Assembly (NCBI RefSeq): GCF_947495315.1
Contig: NZ_CANLYD010000005.1
Location: forward strand, 1-64,000
DNA length: 64,000 nucleotides
Source: an uncultured Aquimarina sp.
Lineage (GTDB): Bacteria > Bacteroidota > Bacteroidia > Flavobacteriales > Flavobacteriaceae
Direction of reading: 5' to 3'
Shown: in pieces, positions 54,219-62,641 of the stretch
Layout: every line of letters starts with the position of its first letter
Numbering within the stretch: the first letter of the stretch is position 1
Position numbers and translations under genes: made by a program
Notes under the pieces: generated by a model
Databases searched by the model: none
Told to the model about the DNA's origin: nothing
The model's input: the letters and a program-made list of their open reading frames with translations, nothing else

Positions 54219-55878
54219 AAACATATTGACCGCCTGGCAGCGTCTGATGGGGCTCTTAAAACTTGATAAAAGAGATATCCTCCAAATATTTTATTATGCA
54301 ATTTTTGCGGGATTGGTAAGTTTGTCGCTTCCTTTAGGGATACAAGCGATTATCAATTTACTGCAAGGGGCTCAAGTAAGTACTTCCTGGGTAATTCTGG
54401 TAATTTTGGTTACTGCAGGTGTACTATTTGTTGGGATACTTCAGTTTATGCAAATCAGAATTATTGAAAATGTACAGCAGAAGATCTTTACCAGAGCTTC
54501 TTTTGAGTTTACGTATCGGTTTCCTAAAATCAAAATGAGTGAACTACGTAATTATTATCCACCTGAACTCGCTAATCGCTTTTTTGATACGTTGACAATT
54601 CAAAAGGGATTATCAAAAATATTAGTGGATTTCCCTACTGCTTTAGTCCAAATCATTTTCGGGCTCTTACTATTATCTTTTTATCATCCATTCTTTATCA
54701 TTTATGGTTTGTTGTTATTAGTATTAATCTATATCGTATTTAAATATACAGCAACCAAAGGACTGGAGACAAGTCTTAGTGAATCCAAAAGCAAGTATAA
54801 AGTAGCTCATTGGATTCAGGAAGTAGCACGATCTATTGTAAGTTTTAAACTATCCGGTAGAACGAATCTGTCACTAACTAAGAATGATGCTCTGGTAGCC
54901 GATTACCTGGATTCCAGAGAGAGTCATTTTAGGATATTGGTGATACAATTTATTCAGATGATTGGTTTTAAGGTGCTGGTAACAGCGGGACTTTTATTAA
55001 TAGGTGGAGTACTGGTTTTAAATCAGCAAATGAATATCGGTCAGTTTGTAGCGGCAGAAATCATCATTTTATTAGTGATCAGCTCTGTAGAAAAACTAAT
55101 CGTAGGATTGGAGTCTTTTTATGATGTACTAACTTCTTTAGAAAAAATAGGACAGGTTGTCGATAAGGAACTAGAACCTCAGGAAGGAGAAAAACCCTTC
55201 AAAGAAGACCAAGGATTTATAATAGAACTAGATCAAGTCTCTTATGCAGTTCCAGATAGAGACAAAAAAATCATAGATAATATTTCTCTTAATATCTCAG
55301 AGACTTGTACCATATTAATACAAGGATCTAATGGTTCTGGTAAGACAACGCTTTTACGATTGATCGCTGGTTTGATAGAACCTGATAACGGTAGTATTTA
55401 TATTAACGATGTTTCGCTAAAAGGAGTAAACCTTAATTACTACAGAGGGTATTTAGGACAGTCGCTTACAGAAGAATCTCCTTTTGAAGGAACTATTTTA
55501 GAAAACATCACCTTCGGAGATAAAAGTATTACCAGTGAGCAGGTGTATTGGGCACTAGAGAAAGTAGGATTACTTCAATTTGTTAAGGAACAGCCAAAAG
55601 GATTATTAACCATGTTATATCCAGAAGGAAGACAAATACCCTATACAATTGCTAAAAAGATTGTATTGGCTCGCGGCATTGTCAGAAAGCCAAAGTTGCT
55701 AATTCTTAAGGATCCATTAGATCAATTTAATGGAGCAGAAGCTACAAGAATTATGGATTTTCTGGCAGATCCAGAAAGTCCTTGGGCATTGGTAGTAGTC
55801 AGTGAGAATAATAAATGGTCATCACGCTGCGGAAGAATTATTACAGTAGATAATGGAAAAATAGTAAGCGAAAAATAA
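54211..55878 (+). CDS. ABC transporter with fused membrane domain, degenerate ATPase
   Basis: 555 residues: an N-terminal exporter membrane domain of about six helices (no C39 peptidase domain) and a C-terminal ATPase. Walker A (GSNGSGKTTLL, ~372-382) is intact. The usual LSGGQ signature is replaced by EGRQIPYTIAKK, and after the Walker B Asp (LLILKDPLD) the catalytic Glu is Pro. It may hydrolyse ATP poorly, need a partner, or act as a regulatory or tethered component. With HlyD and TolC partners it resembles LapB/HlyB-type export. The substrate is unknown. Confidence 0.85.
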   Translation: MTKNILTAWQRLMGLLKLDKRDILQIFYYAIFAGLVSLSLPLGIQAIINLLQGAQVSTSWVILVILVTAGVLFVGILQFMQIRIIENVQQKIFTRASFEFTYRFPKIKMSELRNYYPPELANRFFDTLTIQKGLSKILVDFPTALVQIIFGLLLLSFYHPFFIIYGLLLLVLIYIVFKYTATKGLETSLSESKSKYKVAHWIQEVARSIVSFKLSGRTNLSLTKNDALVADYLDSRESHFRILVIQFIQMIGFKVLVTAGLLLIGGVLVLNQQMNIGQFVAAEIIILLVISSVEKLIVGLESFYDVLTSLEKIGQVVDKELEPQEGEKPFKEDQGFIIELDQVSYAVPDRDKKIIDNISLNISETCTILIQGSNGSGKTTLLRLIAGLIEPDNGSIYINDVSLKGVNLNYYRGYLGQSLTEESPFEGTILENITFGDKSITSEQVYWALEKVGLLQFVKEQPKGLLTMLYPEGRQIPYTIAKKIVLARGIVRKPKLLILKDPLDQFNGAEATRIMDFLADPESPWALVVVSENNKWSSRCGRIITVDNGKIVSEK

Positions 55879-55883
55879 AAGGT

Positions 55884-57242
55884 ATGCTAAATATTTCAAA
55901 TAACAAACTAAACAAAACTGTGGATATTTTAGGATATAAAGCATCACAGAAGGTATTTGGTAAGGAGCATTATAAATATTTTAATCGGTTTTTATTGGCA
56001 TTTACCATCATCGTTTTTATCATATTGTTTTTTCCCTGGACTCAGAACATCACAGGTAACGGTTTTGTAACCACCTTAACTCCGGGTCAACGACCGCAGA
56101 CAATCCAATCACCAATACCGGGTAGAATAGAACAATGGTATGTTCGAGAAGGAGATTATGTGAAGCAAGGAGATACTATCTTGCGAATTTCAGAGATTAA
56201 AAACGAATATTTTGACCCTAATTTAGTATCGAGAACAGGACAACAGATCAGAGCAAAATCTATGTCGGTTACTTCGTATGAAGAAAAGGTGAAAGCATTG
56301 GGTAACCAAGCTGATGCACTGGTGCGAGAACGTGCACTAAAATCACAACAAGCAAATAATAAGTTATTACAATCTAGATTAAAAGTAAAAAGTGATAGTA
56401 TTGATCTGCAAGCAGCTAATACCAATATCCGCATTGCAGAAAGACAGTACGACCGTACACTTCAGTTAGAACAAGAAGGTTTGAAATCACTAACTGATGT
56501 AGAAGAGAAACGATTGAAACTGCAGGAGACACAAGCCAAATTAATTTCACAAGAAAACAAATTACTGGCTAGTAAAAATAATGTGATCAATGCACAGATA
56601 GAGATGAATCGTATTCAGGCGGAGTATGCAGAGAAAATATCGAAGTCTCAAAGTGATCGATTTACTGCACAATCTGGTCAATTTGATGCAGAAGCACAAG
56701 TAACTAAGCTAGAGAACGAATATACAAACTATGAGATACGTAATGATTTGTACTATATCAAAGCACCACAAAATGGATACATCAATAAAGCCATCCAATC
56801 GGGTATCGGAGAAACCTTTAAAGAAGGTGATGAATTAGTAGGGATTATGCCATCAGAGTATGACATGGCAGTAGAAACTTTTGTAAGGCCGATAGATCTG
56901 CCTTTGGTGCACATTGGTGAAGAAGTAAGAGTACAATTCGATGGTTGGCCTGCAATCATATTTAGTGGTTGGCCTAATGTGTCCTACGGAACTTATGGAG
57001 GTAAAGTAGTTGCAGTAGAAACGTTTATTAGTGCTAACGGAAAATATAGAGTATTGATATCACCAGATCCTAATGATCATGAATGGCCAGATGGTGTACG
57101 TGTCGGATCAGGAGCGTATACTATTGCCTTATTAGAAGATGTACCGATCTGGTTCGAGCTATGGAGACAGCTTAACGGTTTTCCACCTAATTATTATCAA
57201 CCAGAAGATAAAGCAGCAACTGCTACAGCCAAAAAGAAATAA
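55884..57242 (+). CDS. HlyD-family membrane fusion protein
   Basis: 452 residues. One membrane helix (FLLAFTIIVFIILFFPWT, ~34-52), then a biotinyl-lipoyl-like half-motif (IPGRIEQWYVREGDYVKQGD), a long coiled coil (~125-285) that would span the periplasm, and the second half-motif (YIKAPQNGYINKAI). PTQQ-like C-terminal barrels follow. It links the ABC exporter to the TolC channel. It starts five bases after the ABC gene and ends three before tolC. Confidence 0.9.
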   Translation: MLNISNNKLNKTVDILGYKASQKVFGKEHYKYFNRFLLAFTIIVFIILFFPWTQNITGNGFVTTLTPGQRPQTIQSPIPGRIEQWYVREGDYVKQGDTILRISEIKNEYFDPNLVSRTGQQIRAKSMSVTSYEEKVKALGNQADALVRERALKSQQANNKLLQSRLKVKSDSIDLQAANTNIRIAERQYDRTLQLEQEGLKSLTDVEEKRLKLQETQAKLISQENKLLASKNNVINAQIEMNRIQAEYAEKISKSQSDRFTAQSGQFDAEAQVTKLENEYTNYEIRNDLYYIKAPQNGYINKAIQSGIGETFKEGDELVGIMPSEYDMAVETFVRPIDLPLVHIGEEVRVQFDGWPAIIFSGWPNVSYGTYGGKVVAVETFISANGKYRVLISPDPNDHEWPDGVRVGSGAYTIALLEDVPIWFELWRQLNGFPPNYYQPEDKAATATAKKK

Positions 57243-57245
57243 TCT

Positions 57246-58649
57246 ATGAACAAATACTTGTTGTACAGTTTTCTTTTTTTGACCACGGTGCTATGTGCAC
57301 AGGAAGAAGATACCATTACGCTTAATTTTAAAGAGTATCTGGGTTTTGTAAAGAAGCATCATCCGGTTGCGAAACAAGCTGAGTTAAACATAAGTGTAGG
57401 AGAGGCAAACCTATTAAAATCCAGAGGAGGTTTTGATCCTAAAATTGAAGTAGATTATGATCGAAAAAAGTTTAAAGGAGACGAATATTATGATTTGCTG
57501 AATGCTACATTTAAAGTACCAACCTGGTACGGAATCGAGTTGAAAGCTAATTTCGAGCAGAATGAAGGGGTTTTTCTCAATGAAGAAAGAACAGTGCCGG
57601 ACGAAGGATTGTATAGTGCTGGAGTATCCGTACCTATTGCGCAGGGATTATTGATCAATGATCGTATGGCATCACTTAAAAAAGCCCGATTATTTAGAGA
57701 GCAAACCAAAGCAGATCGTGACCTTTTGGTCAACGAGATTCTATACGACGCATCTTTAGCTTATTTTGATTGGTTAGAAGCATTTAATGAAAAAGAAATC
57801 TATCAGAATTTTTTAACCAATGCGAGAGTACGTTTCGAAGGTGTAAAAAAGAGTGCCTTAGCCGGAGATAAAGCAATCATTGATACTGTAGAGGCTAAGA
57901 TCACGGTACAGAATCGTCAGTTAAGCTTAGAACAGGCAAAGGTAAAACTGATGAAATCTGCTTTAGATCTTTCTAACTATCTATGGATTGGAAATAATAT
58001 CCCGGTAGAGTTACAACCTAATGTGATACCAGATAACCAGGTGGATGAAGTTATTGATCAGACATTACAGATACAGCAGGCACTGTTTACAGATGTAGAT
58101 TTGGTAAACCATCCTAAACTAAGGTCACTGAACTATAAAATAGAAGGACTGGAAATAGATCGTAGACTCAAAGCGAATAAGTTGCTACCTAAAATTAATC
58201 TGGAGTACAATTTCCTAACGGCTTCGCCAGAAGTAGCTAACTCCTTTAATACTGCAGACTACAAAGGAGGCGTCACCTTTCAGTTTCCATTGTTTTTGCG
58301 GAAAGAGCGTGGGGCGGTAAAGCTAGCTAAATATAAAATTCAGGATAGCCAATATGAATTGGCAAGTGTACAAGTACAGATAGAAAATAAAGTAAATGCG
58401 ATCTATAACGAGTTAGAATCCTTTAAAACTCAAAATAATTTAATCGCTAATATTGTAAGTGATTATACCACCTTATTAAAAGCAGAAGAACGTAAGTTTA
58501 GTTTTGGTGAGAGTTCCTTGTTTTTGATCAATTCCCGAGAAAGCAAATTGATTGATGCAGAGTTAAAAAGTAACAAATTACAGAATAAGTATTTCGGTAC
58601 GAAAGCAAAGTTATTTAAGAACCTAGCTGTCAATCCAGAGAACCTGTAG
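57246..58649 (+). CDS. TolC-family outer-membrane efflux protein
   Basis: 467 residues with a signal peptide (YLLYSFLFLTTVLCAQ). The repeated helical-hairpin layout of OEPs is seen: LGFVKKHHPVAKQAELNISV at the start of repeat 1 and LVNHPKLRSLNYKIEGLEID of repeat 2, with beta-strands PKIEVDYDRKKF and KINLEYNFLT. It closes the tetR-abc-hlyD-tolC operon, giving a full channel from cytoplasm to outside. A palindromic repeat follows. Confidence 0.9.
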   Translation: MNKYLLYSFLFLTTVLCAQEEDTITLNFKEYLGFVKKHHPVAKQAELNISVGEANLLKSRGGFDPKIEVDYDRKKFKGDEYYDLLNATFKVPTWYGIELKANFEQNEGVFLNEERTVPDEGLYSAGVSVPIAQGLLINDRMASLKKARLFREQTKADRDLLVNEILYDASLAYFDWLEAFNEKEIYQNFLTNARVRFEGVKKSALAGDKAIIDTVEAKITVQNRQLSLEQAKVKLMKSALDLSNYLWIGNNIPVELQPNVIPDNQVDEVIDQTLQIQQALFTDVDLVNHPKLRSLNYKIEGLEIDRRLKANKLLPKINLEYNFLTASPEVANSFNTADYKGGVTFQFPLFLRKERGAVKLAKYKIQDSQYELASVQVQIENKVNAIYNELESFKTQNNLIANIVSDYTTLLKAEERKFSFGESSLFLINSRESKLIDAELKSNKLQNKYFGTKAKLFKNLAVNPENL

Positions 58650-58718
58650 TGGTTTGATATATTGTTTTTAAAGAAAGAGACTTCGAGAGCCTCAGTCTCC
58701 AGTGGCAGCAGAAACTCT

Positions 58719-58819
58719 GAGCCCTTCGACTCCGCTCAGGGCTCATTGTAAACGTTCTTCGGTTCAGAGCTCAGGCCAAGCATGTAAAAGACCGAGCCCT
58801 GAGCGGAGTCGAAGGGCTC
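58719..58819. repeat. Perfect 26-base inverted repeat (GAGCGGAGTCGA family)
   Basis: Arms at 58719-58744 and 58794-58819 are exact complements, separated by 49 bases that hold further related fragments. The arms are GC-rich and contain the core GAGCGGAGTCGA, also present in both arms of the repeat at 61.7 kb. It follows tolC within a 337-base intergenic gap (58650-58986) that otherwise holds only AT-rich leader sequence. Confidence 0.85.
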
Positions 58820-58932
58820 CAATTGATAAATTGTAGATTAATAGGCTCCTAAAGGAGGGTGAATTATAATACATATGTCTACAGAAAAAACATAACTATC
58901 TGTAATTGAATGCATAAAAAAGTTTACCACCC

Positions 58933-58983
58933 TACGATTTTTTATACTAATGGAATATAAACCAACATTCGTAAAAAATCGTA
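58933..58983 (+). promoter_or_regulatory. Leader inverted repeat before the large hydrolase gene
   Basis: TACGATTTTTTA (58933-58944) and TAAAAAATCGTA (58972-58983) are perfect 12-base complements ending three bases before the ATG. In RNA it would form a hairpin at the start site; in DNA it would be an operator-sized palindrome. Confidence 0.55.
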
Positions 58984-58986
58984 ACA

Positions 58987-61551
58987 ATGGATATTTCAAT
59001 TTTAAGCGCAACGGTTCTTAACGCTATAGAAGAACCTTGTCCGTCTACCAATCTAAGAGGCTATTACTTTCCTAATGAAGACCAGCAGAATAGACTATTT
59101 TCTGTAGATGGTCGACTAAATCAATCATTTCGGGATGGATCATTCGTACAACCAGGAGATGCTGTGGGGACTTTGGCTTCTGCAGCCGTTTTTCAATTAG
59201 TCGTAGAAGAAGAAGCTACCGTTAGACCTGGTTTTGGAGGTGCGGATAATCCCGATATTCCCATGGCAATCGCAGATCTTGCAGTTAGTGGTGTCACGAA
59301 TCTGTCCAGTTTTCGGGGGAGTGCAACCGTGGAATCTGGTGGTGTTTTTAGCTATAGTATTCCTGCTACTAAGGAACTAATTTTTGCAGAAATGGAAACT
59401 GCAGCTACCAGAATGGTGGTGACACTTCCCACAGAAGAAACGGTCATTCGTAGTGCAATTGATACTGTGGTCAATAGAGCATTAACTGTTATCTGGGCAT
59501 TGCATGGCCCTGTCGCGTATAGAGAAGGGTTGCGTCCCGAATTGGGTTGGATTGCTGTCGATGCAGAGAATGATCAACCATCACGACCTGTAAACGTACC
59601 CGCAGCAAACTGGGCTACCCGAGATCTTGTGGTAGGAGTTACTCATAATGGTATACCTATTAGTTGCAGAACACGATACGCAATAGCAGGCGCTGATGAT
59701 ACAGCACCACTAATTAATATTCTTGATAATTTACCGGCAACAGATGTTCCACCAGAAATTCCGGATGATGCAATGGTAGTTCTGTTTATGCACGGACATA
59801 GTTCTAATATTGAAGAAGGATACACATTCTATGAACACCTTGTCAATTCAGAAGCATCCTGCCTGTCTAAACCATTGGTAATGATTGCCTTTGATTATCC
59901 ATCTAACGGGTACTCGCAGTACTTTGATCATGACGTCATTTCTCCTTTAGAAGCAACCACAAATTATTCTCCTGATCATCCTTCAGAGAGACGCTTTGGG
60001 ATTCTGGAATATTATGAAGCCTTTACAGTTTCTTTTTTAGAAGAATTAGATAGGATGATGGTCGCTTACGGAAGACCAGGAATCCTGAATCGCATTGCGG
60101 CAGTAATGGGTGGAAGTATGGGTGGAAACCTGGCGCTGAGGTTATCAGAAAAACTGGTCACAAATCCCGAATGGCTTACCGGAGTGGTTTCCTGGTCACC
60201 TGCTAGTTCGTATGCATCATTTGGCCCAAAAGATTATTTTATACCTAGTCCTGGAGAAGATTTCGAACCTATAGGAAAAGAAGCTATAGAGAGACCTAGG
60301 ACTCGTTGTACAAAAGAAGAAAATGATGATTCTCGTCAGAATTTTATAGCACTTCAATTGGTTGGAGAACGTCTTATCAATGATGGTACACCTGGATTCG
60401 AAGCTGTAACCAGATTGATCTCTGTGCTGGCTCAACCTTTATTATCTGTATTGGTAGGAGGAATTGTTCCATTTATTCCCATTGTGGGAGGTTTGGCAGC
60501 ACCATTAGCTGCAGGTCTTACCGGTTCTATAGTTTTTGGTTCTTCTGTATTTGAGGGAACTGCTAATATCATTGTCATTAAACAATCAGATACCTGGCTT
60601 AGTGAGTTGAAACCAGAATGTCGTGCAGGATGGGATGCTGCCACTGTAACGCAGATGGCATTGGCATATTTACTAGAGACGTATTCTGCTAACAGAAGAA
60701 GAATGCACTGGCGTGTTGCTTATGAGCAACTGTTATTCAGTCATCAGGAGGAAATTGCAGCCAGTAGAGGAGTTCCCTGCTATGAAGCTTCAACGATTCC
60801 CGCCTTGTTAATTGGTGGTGAGAATGATGTGGTGGATGATTTCACTGGATTTAATATCTATAAAGGTGTTCAGTTTCTGGCACCTAGAATGATCAATAAT
60901 CCAGGCAAAGCCGTTTATGCGGCAGATACAGGACATTCAATGCACGTAGAACGGCCTAATTTTCTGGCAGCAGAGATCCATAAATTTATTTGTAAGCAAT
61001 ATGCACATACCGTAACAGCGGTTCGTAGAGAAGGAGGTAGGATTACCGAGCTATATTTTGGGCCTATGTTTAAAACCGTATCGGCGGCAGATGCCTTAGA
61101 AGATATTAAGTACAATAGAGTACGGTATTATGTAGCTGGAGCTGATGGTGCTCGTACTAGTATTTATGTAAAAAGATACCTGACCACGCTGCCAGATGAA
61201 ACCACGGATAATAATCTGCGATCATTGCCAGAAAGTACGTTGCCAGCACCACCGCCAGGGGAGTCTGTAGGTACTGCCGGTTTAGGAAATAGTTTTCAGG
61301 TGACTCATATACGAATCAGAGGTTCGCGACGCACTCCCTGGGAAAGCTGGGTAAGTCATTTGTGTAATGATGCCTTGGGAATACAGATGCCCATACAGCG
61401 TGCAGAATTCGATATAGAACACGGTCACAGGCGCTATTATATCCGAACAGCAGAAGGAGAAACCGACCTTCAACTGGTAGAATATATGACGACCTATCCT
61501 AACTATGATACCGAGGATAATCTGTCTTCTTTACCGGAAATCGAAGAATAA
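58987..61551 (+). CDS. Large alpha/beta-hydrolase-like protein with two DUF3892-like modules
   Basis: 854 residues, no signal peptide. Residues 1-250 are unrecognised. A Ser-hydrolase domain follows: VVLFMHGHSSN, nucleophile Ser377 in MGGSMGGNLAL, candidate Asp in GGENDVVDDF (~615) and His650 in ADTGHSMHVE. Between Ser and His is a Gly/Ala-rich hydrophobic stretch (~480-520, GGIVPFIPIVGGLAAPLAAG) like a membrane-inserting segment. The C-terminus has two related modules (~677-755, ~772-854), each with RYY, a Leu/Thr-rich strand and DNLxSLPE, fitting DUF3892. Lipase, toxin or surface enzyme are possible; none is shown. It lies just after the type I export operon. Confidence 0.7.
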   Translation: MDISILSATVLNAIEEPCPSTNLRGYYFPNEDQQNRLFSVDGRLNQSFRDGSFVQPGDAVGTLASAAVFQLVVEEEATVRPGFGGADNPDIPMAIADLAVSGVTNLSSFRGSATVESGGVFSYSIPATKELIFAEMETAATRMVVTLPTEETVIRSAIDTVVNRALTVIWALHGPVAYREGLRPELGWIAVDAENDQPSRPVNVPAANWATRDLVVGVTHNGIPISCRTRYAIAGADDTAPLINILDNLPATDVPPEIPDDAMVVLFMHGHSSNIEEGYTFYEHLVNSEASCLSKPLVMIAFDYPSNGYSQYFDHDVISPLEATTNYSPDHPSERRFGILEYYEAFTVSFLEELDRMMVAYGRPGILNRIAAVMGGSMGGNLALRLSEKLVTNPEWLTGVVSWSPASSYASFGPKDYFIPSPGEDFEPIGKEAIERPRTRCTKEENDDSRQNFIALQLVGERLINDGTPGFEAVTRLISVLAQPLLSVLVGGIVPFIPIVGGLAAPLAAGLTGSIVFGSSVFEGTANIIVIKQSDTWLSELKPECRAGWDAATVTQMALAYLLETYSANRRRMHWRVAYEQLLFSHQEEIAASRGVPCYEASTIPALLIGGENDVVDDFTGFNIYKGVQFLAPRMINNPGKAVYAADTGHSMHVERPNFLAAEIHKFICKQYAHTVTAVRREGGRITELYFGPMFKTVSAADALEDIKYNRVRYYVAGADGARTSIYVKRYLTTLPDETTDNNLRSLPESTLPAPPPGESVGTAGLGNSFQVTHIRIRGSRRTPWESWVSHLCNDALGIQMPIQRAEFDIEHGHRRYYIRTAEGETDLQLVEYMTTYPNYDTEDNLSSLPEIEE

Positions 61552-61561
61552 TTCTTGATAT

Positions 61562-61602
61562 AAAGGGGTAAGGCTATTTCAATATGGCTTTACCTCTTTT
61601 CG
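61562..61602 (+). terminator. Terminator of the large hydrolase gene
   Basis: Stem AAAGGGGTAAGGC / GCTTTACCTCTTT (13 pairs counting two G-U) with a 12-base loop and T-rich end, ten bases after the stop. Confidence 0.75.
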
Positions 61603-61711
61603 CTATATTTTGTACCTATCTAGATGTATTGTTATCCACTTCCTAAAGTACTTCGCACGATTCCAGAACTTAGTATAATCATTAAGAGGTTATTTAAAAA
61701 AGTAATTTTTT

Positions 61712-61787
61712 CCTGTTATTTCGAGCGGAGTCGAGAAACAACCACCCTTGGTTTTCATTACATTTCGACTCCGCTCAATGTGACAGA
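61712..61787. repeat. Inverted repeat of the GAGCGGAGTCGA family
   Basis: Arms at about 61713-61735 and 61763-61786 pair imperfectly over 23 bases and share TCGAGCGGAGTCGA / TTTCGACTCCGCTC with the element at 58.7 kb. The arms are GC-rich inside AT-rich DNA. Likely a dispersed palindromic element. Confidence 0.75.
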
Positions 61788-61802
61788 ATAGTAAATCTTG
61801 TG

Positions 61803-62100
61803 GTTTATGACCCCTATAATCAAAAGTAATTGCCCGTAAAAAAGGCTGGCAACCCAAATCGTAGGCCTTTGACCCCTTACAGAAACCCCTATAAAGAGTA
61901 AAACAATCCTTCGAAGTATTAAAATAATGCTTCGAAGGATCACTTTATGGCCTCTGACCCCTAAAATTAGGGGTAATTGCCTTCTCTAAAAGCCTCAGAG
62001 CCCTGATTTCGGGGCTCTGAGGCTTCATTTTAGACCTTGGAACCCTTACGGAAACCCTTATAGCTATTAAATCAATCCCTCGAACTACCTTTTCGAGGGC
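61803..62100. repeat. Structured intergenic region with two diverged repeat units
   Basis: No gene is seen between 61552 and 62215. Two units (61803-61940 and 61943-62099) align in the same order: TTTATG...GACCCCTA, GTAATTGCC, CCTTACxGAAACCC, TATA, AAxCAATCC and a terminal hairpin. Perfect hairpins are 61906-61916/61930-61940 (11 bp), 61957-61964/61967-61974 (8 bp), 61990-62003/62012-62025 (14 bp) and 62077-62084/62092-62099 (8 bp). A GGGGGTAATTCC remnant at ~62119 hints at a third copy. A structured RNA or a decayed repeat cluster are both possible. Confidence 0.65.
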
Positions 62101-62215
62101 TAAAGGGTATGTAGATAAGGGGGTAATTCCTTAAAATACCGGGTAATGGGTATTGAGTTGAGGTGATTTCGAAAGTAGTTTTACCGTATTATAATAATTC
62201 AAAATATATAGAATA

Positions 62216-62596
62216 ATGGAAAAAGTATTAAAAAAAGAGGTTCATAAAGGTTTTGAAGCTATTGGCGAAGATGCACAAGGTAAAGGATTTGATGAATTAA
62301 ATATCGATATAGCTGATGATGTGACAAAAGCGCTTAGTGCATATACTAATAGGGATTGCACCATCTTACGCGCAAACGGTGAATATGAAAAACCAAACGT
62401 ATTGATAACAGGAGGAAGAGTAAGTGTTAGCCTAGGAAGAAATGTCAACAAAATCCAATTAAGGAGTGTTCCGGGAAATGGAATACGATTTTTCCAAAAT
62501 GGGACTCATTCTATTCCTAATGGTGAATATGTTTTGTCTCTATGGGGAGGTACCTATCCATACCCATATATAAGAGCTTGTATTTCTTACGATTAA
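62216..62596 (+). CDS. Hypothetical protein, 126 residues
   Basis: A soluble protein without signal peptide. The N-terminal helix (KVLKKEVHKGFEAIGEDAQG) is followed by a beta-rich part with VLITGGRVSVSLGRNVNKIQ and NGEYVLSLWGGTYPYPYIRA. Not recognised; it may be a small beta-sandwich. The Tyr/Pro-rich YPYPYIRACISYD ending is distinctive. It is followed by a membrane-protein gene 45 bases later, and these are probably cotranscribed with the metalloprotease gene beyond. Confidence 0.6.
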   Translation: MEKVLKKEVHKGFEAIGEDAQGKGFDELNIDIADDVTKALSAYTNRDCTILRANGEYEKPNVLITGGRVSVSLGRNVNKIQLRSVPGNGIRFFQNGTHSIPNGEYVLSLWGGTYPYPYIRACISYD

Positions 62597-62641
62597 AAAA
62601 TAAAATTAAAAGTTTTTTAAAGAACCGCTAAACAAAAAATC

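Noticed and set aside
61758..61943. Minus-strand 61-codon frame in the structured intergenic region
   Set aside because: It runs through palindromic and repeated DNA and shows no protein-like composition.
61803..62100. CRISPR array
   Set aside because: There are only two diverged units with internal hairpins and no regular spacers; no cas genes are nearby.
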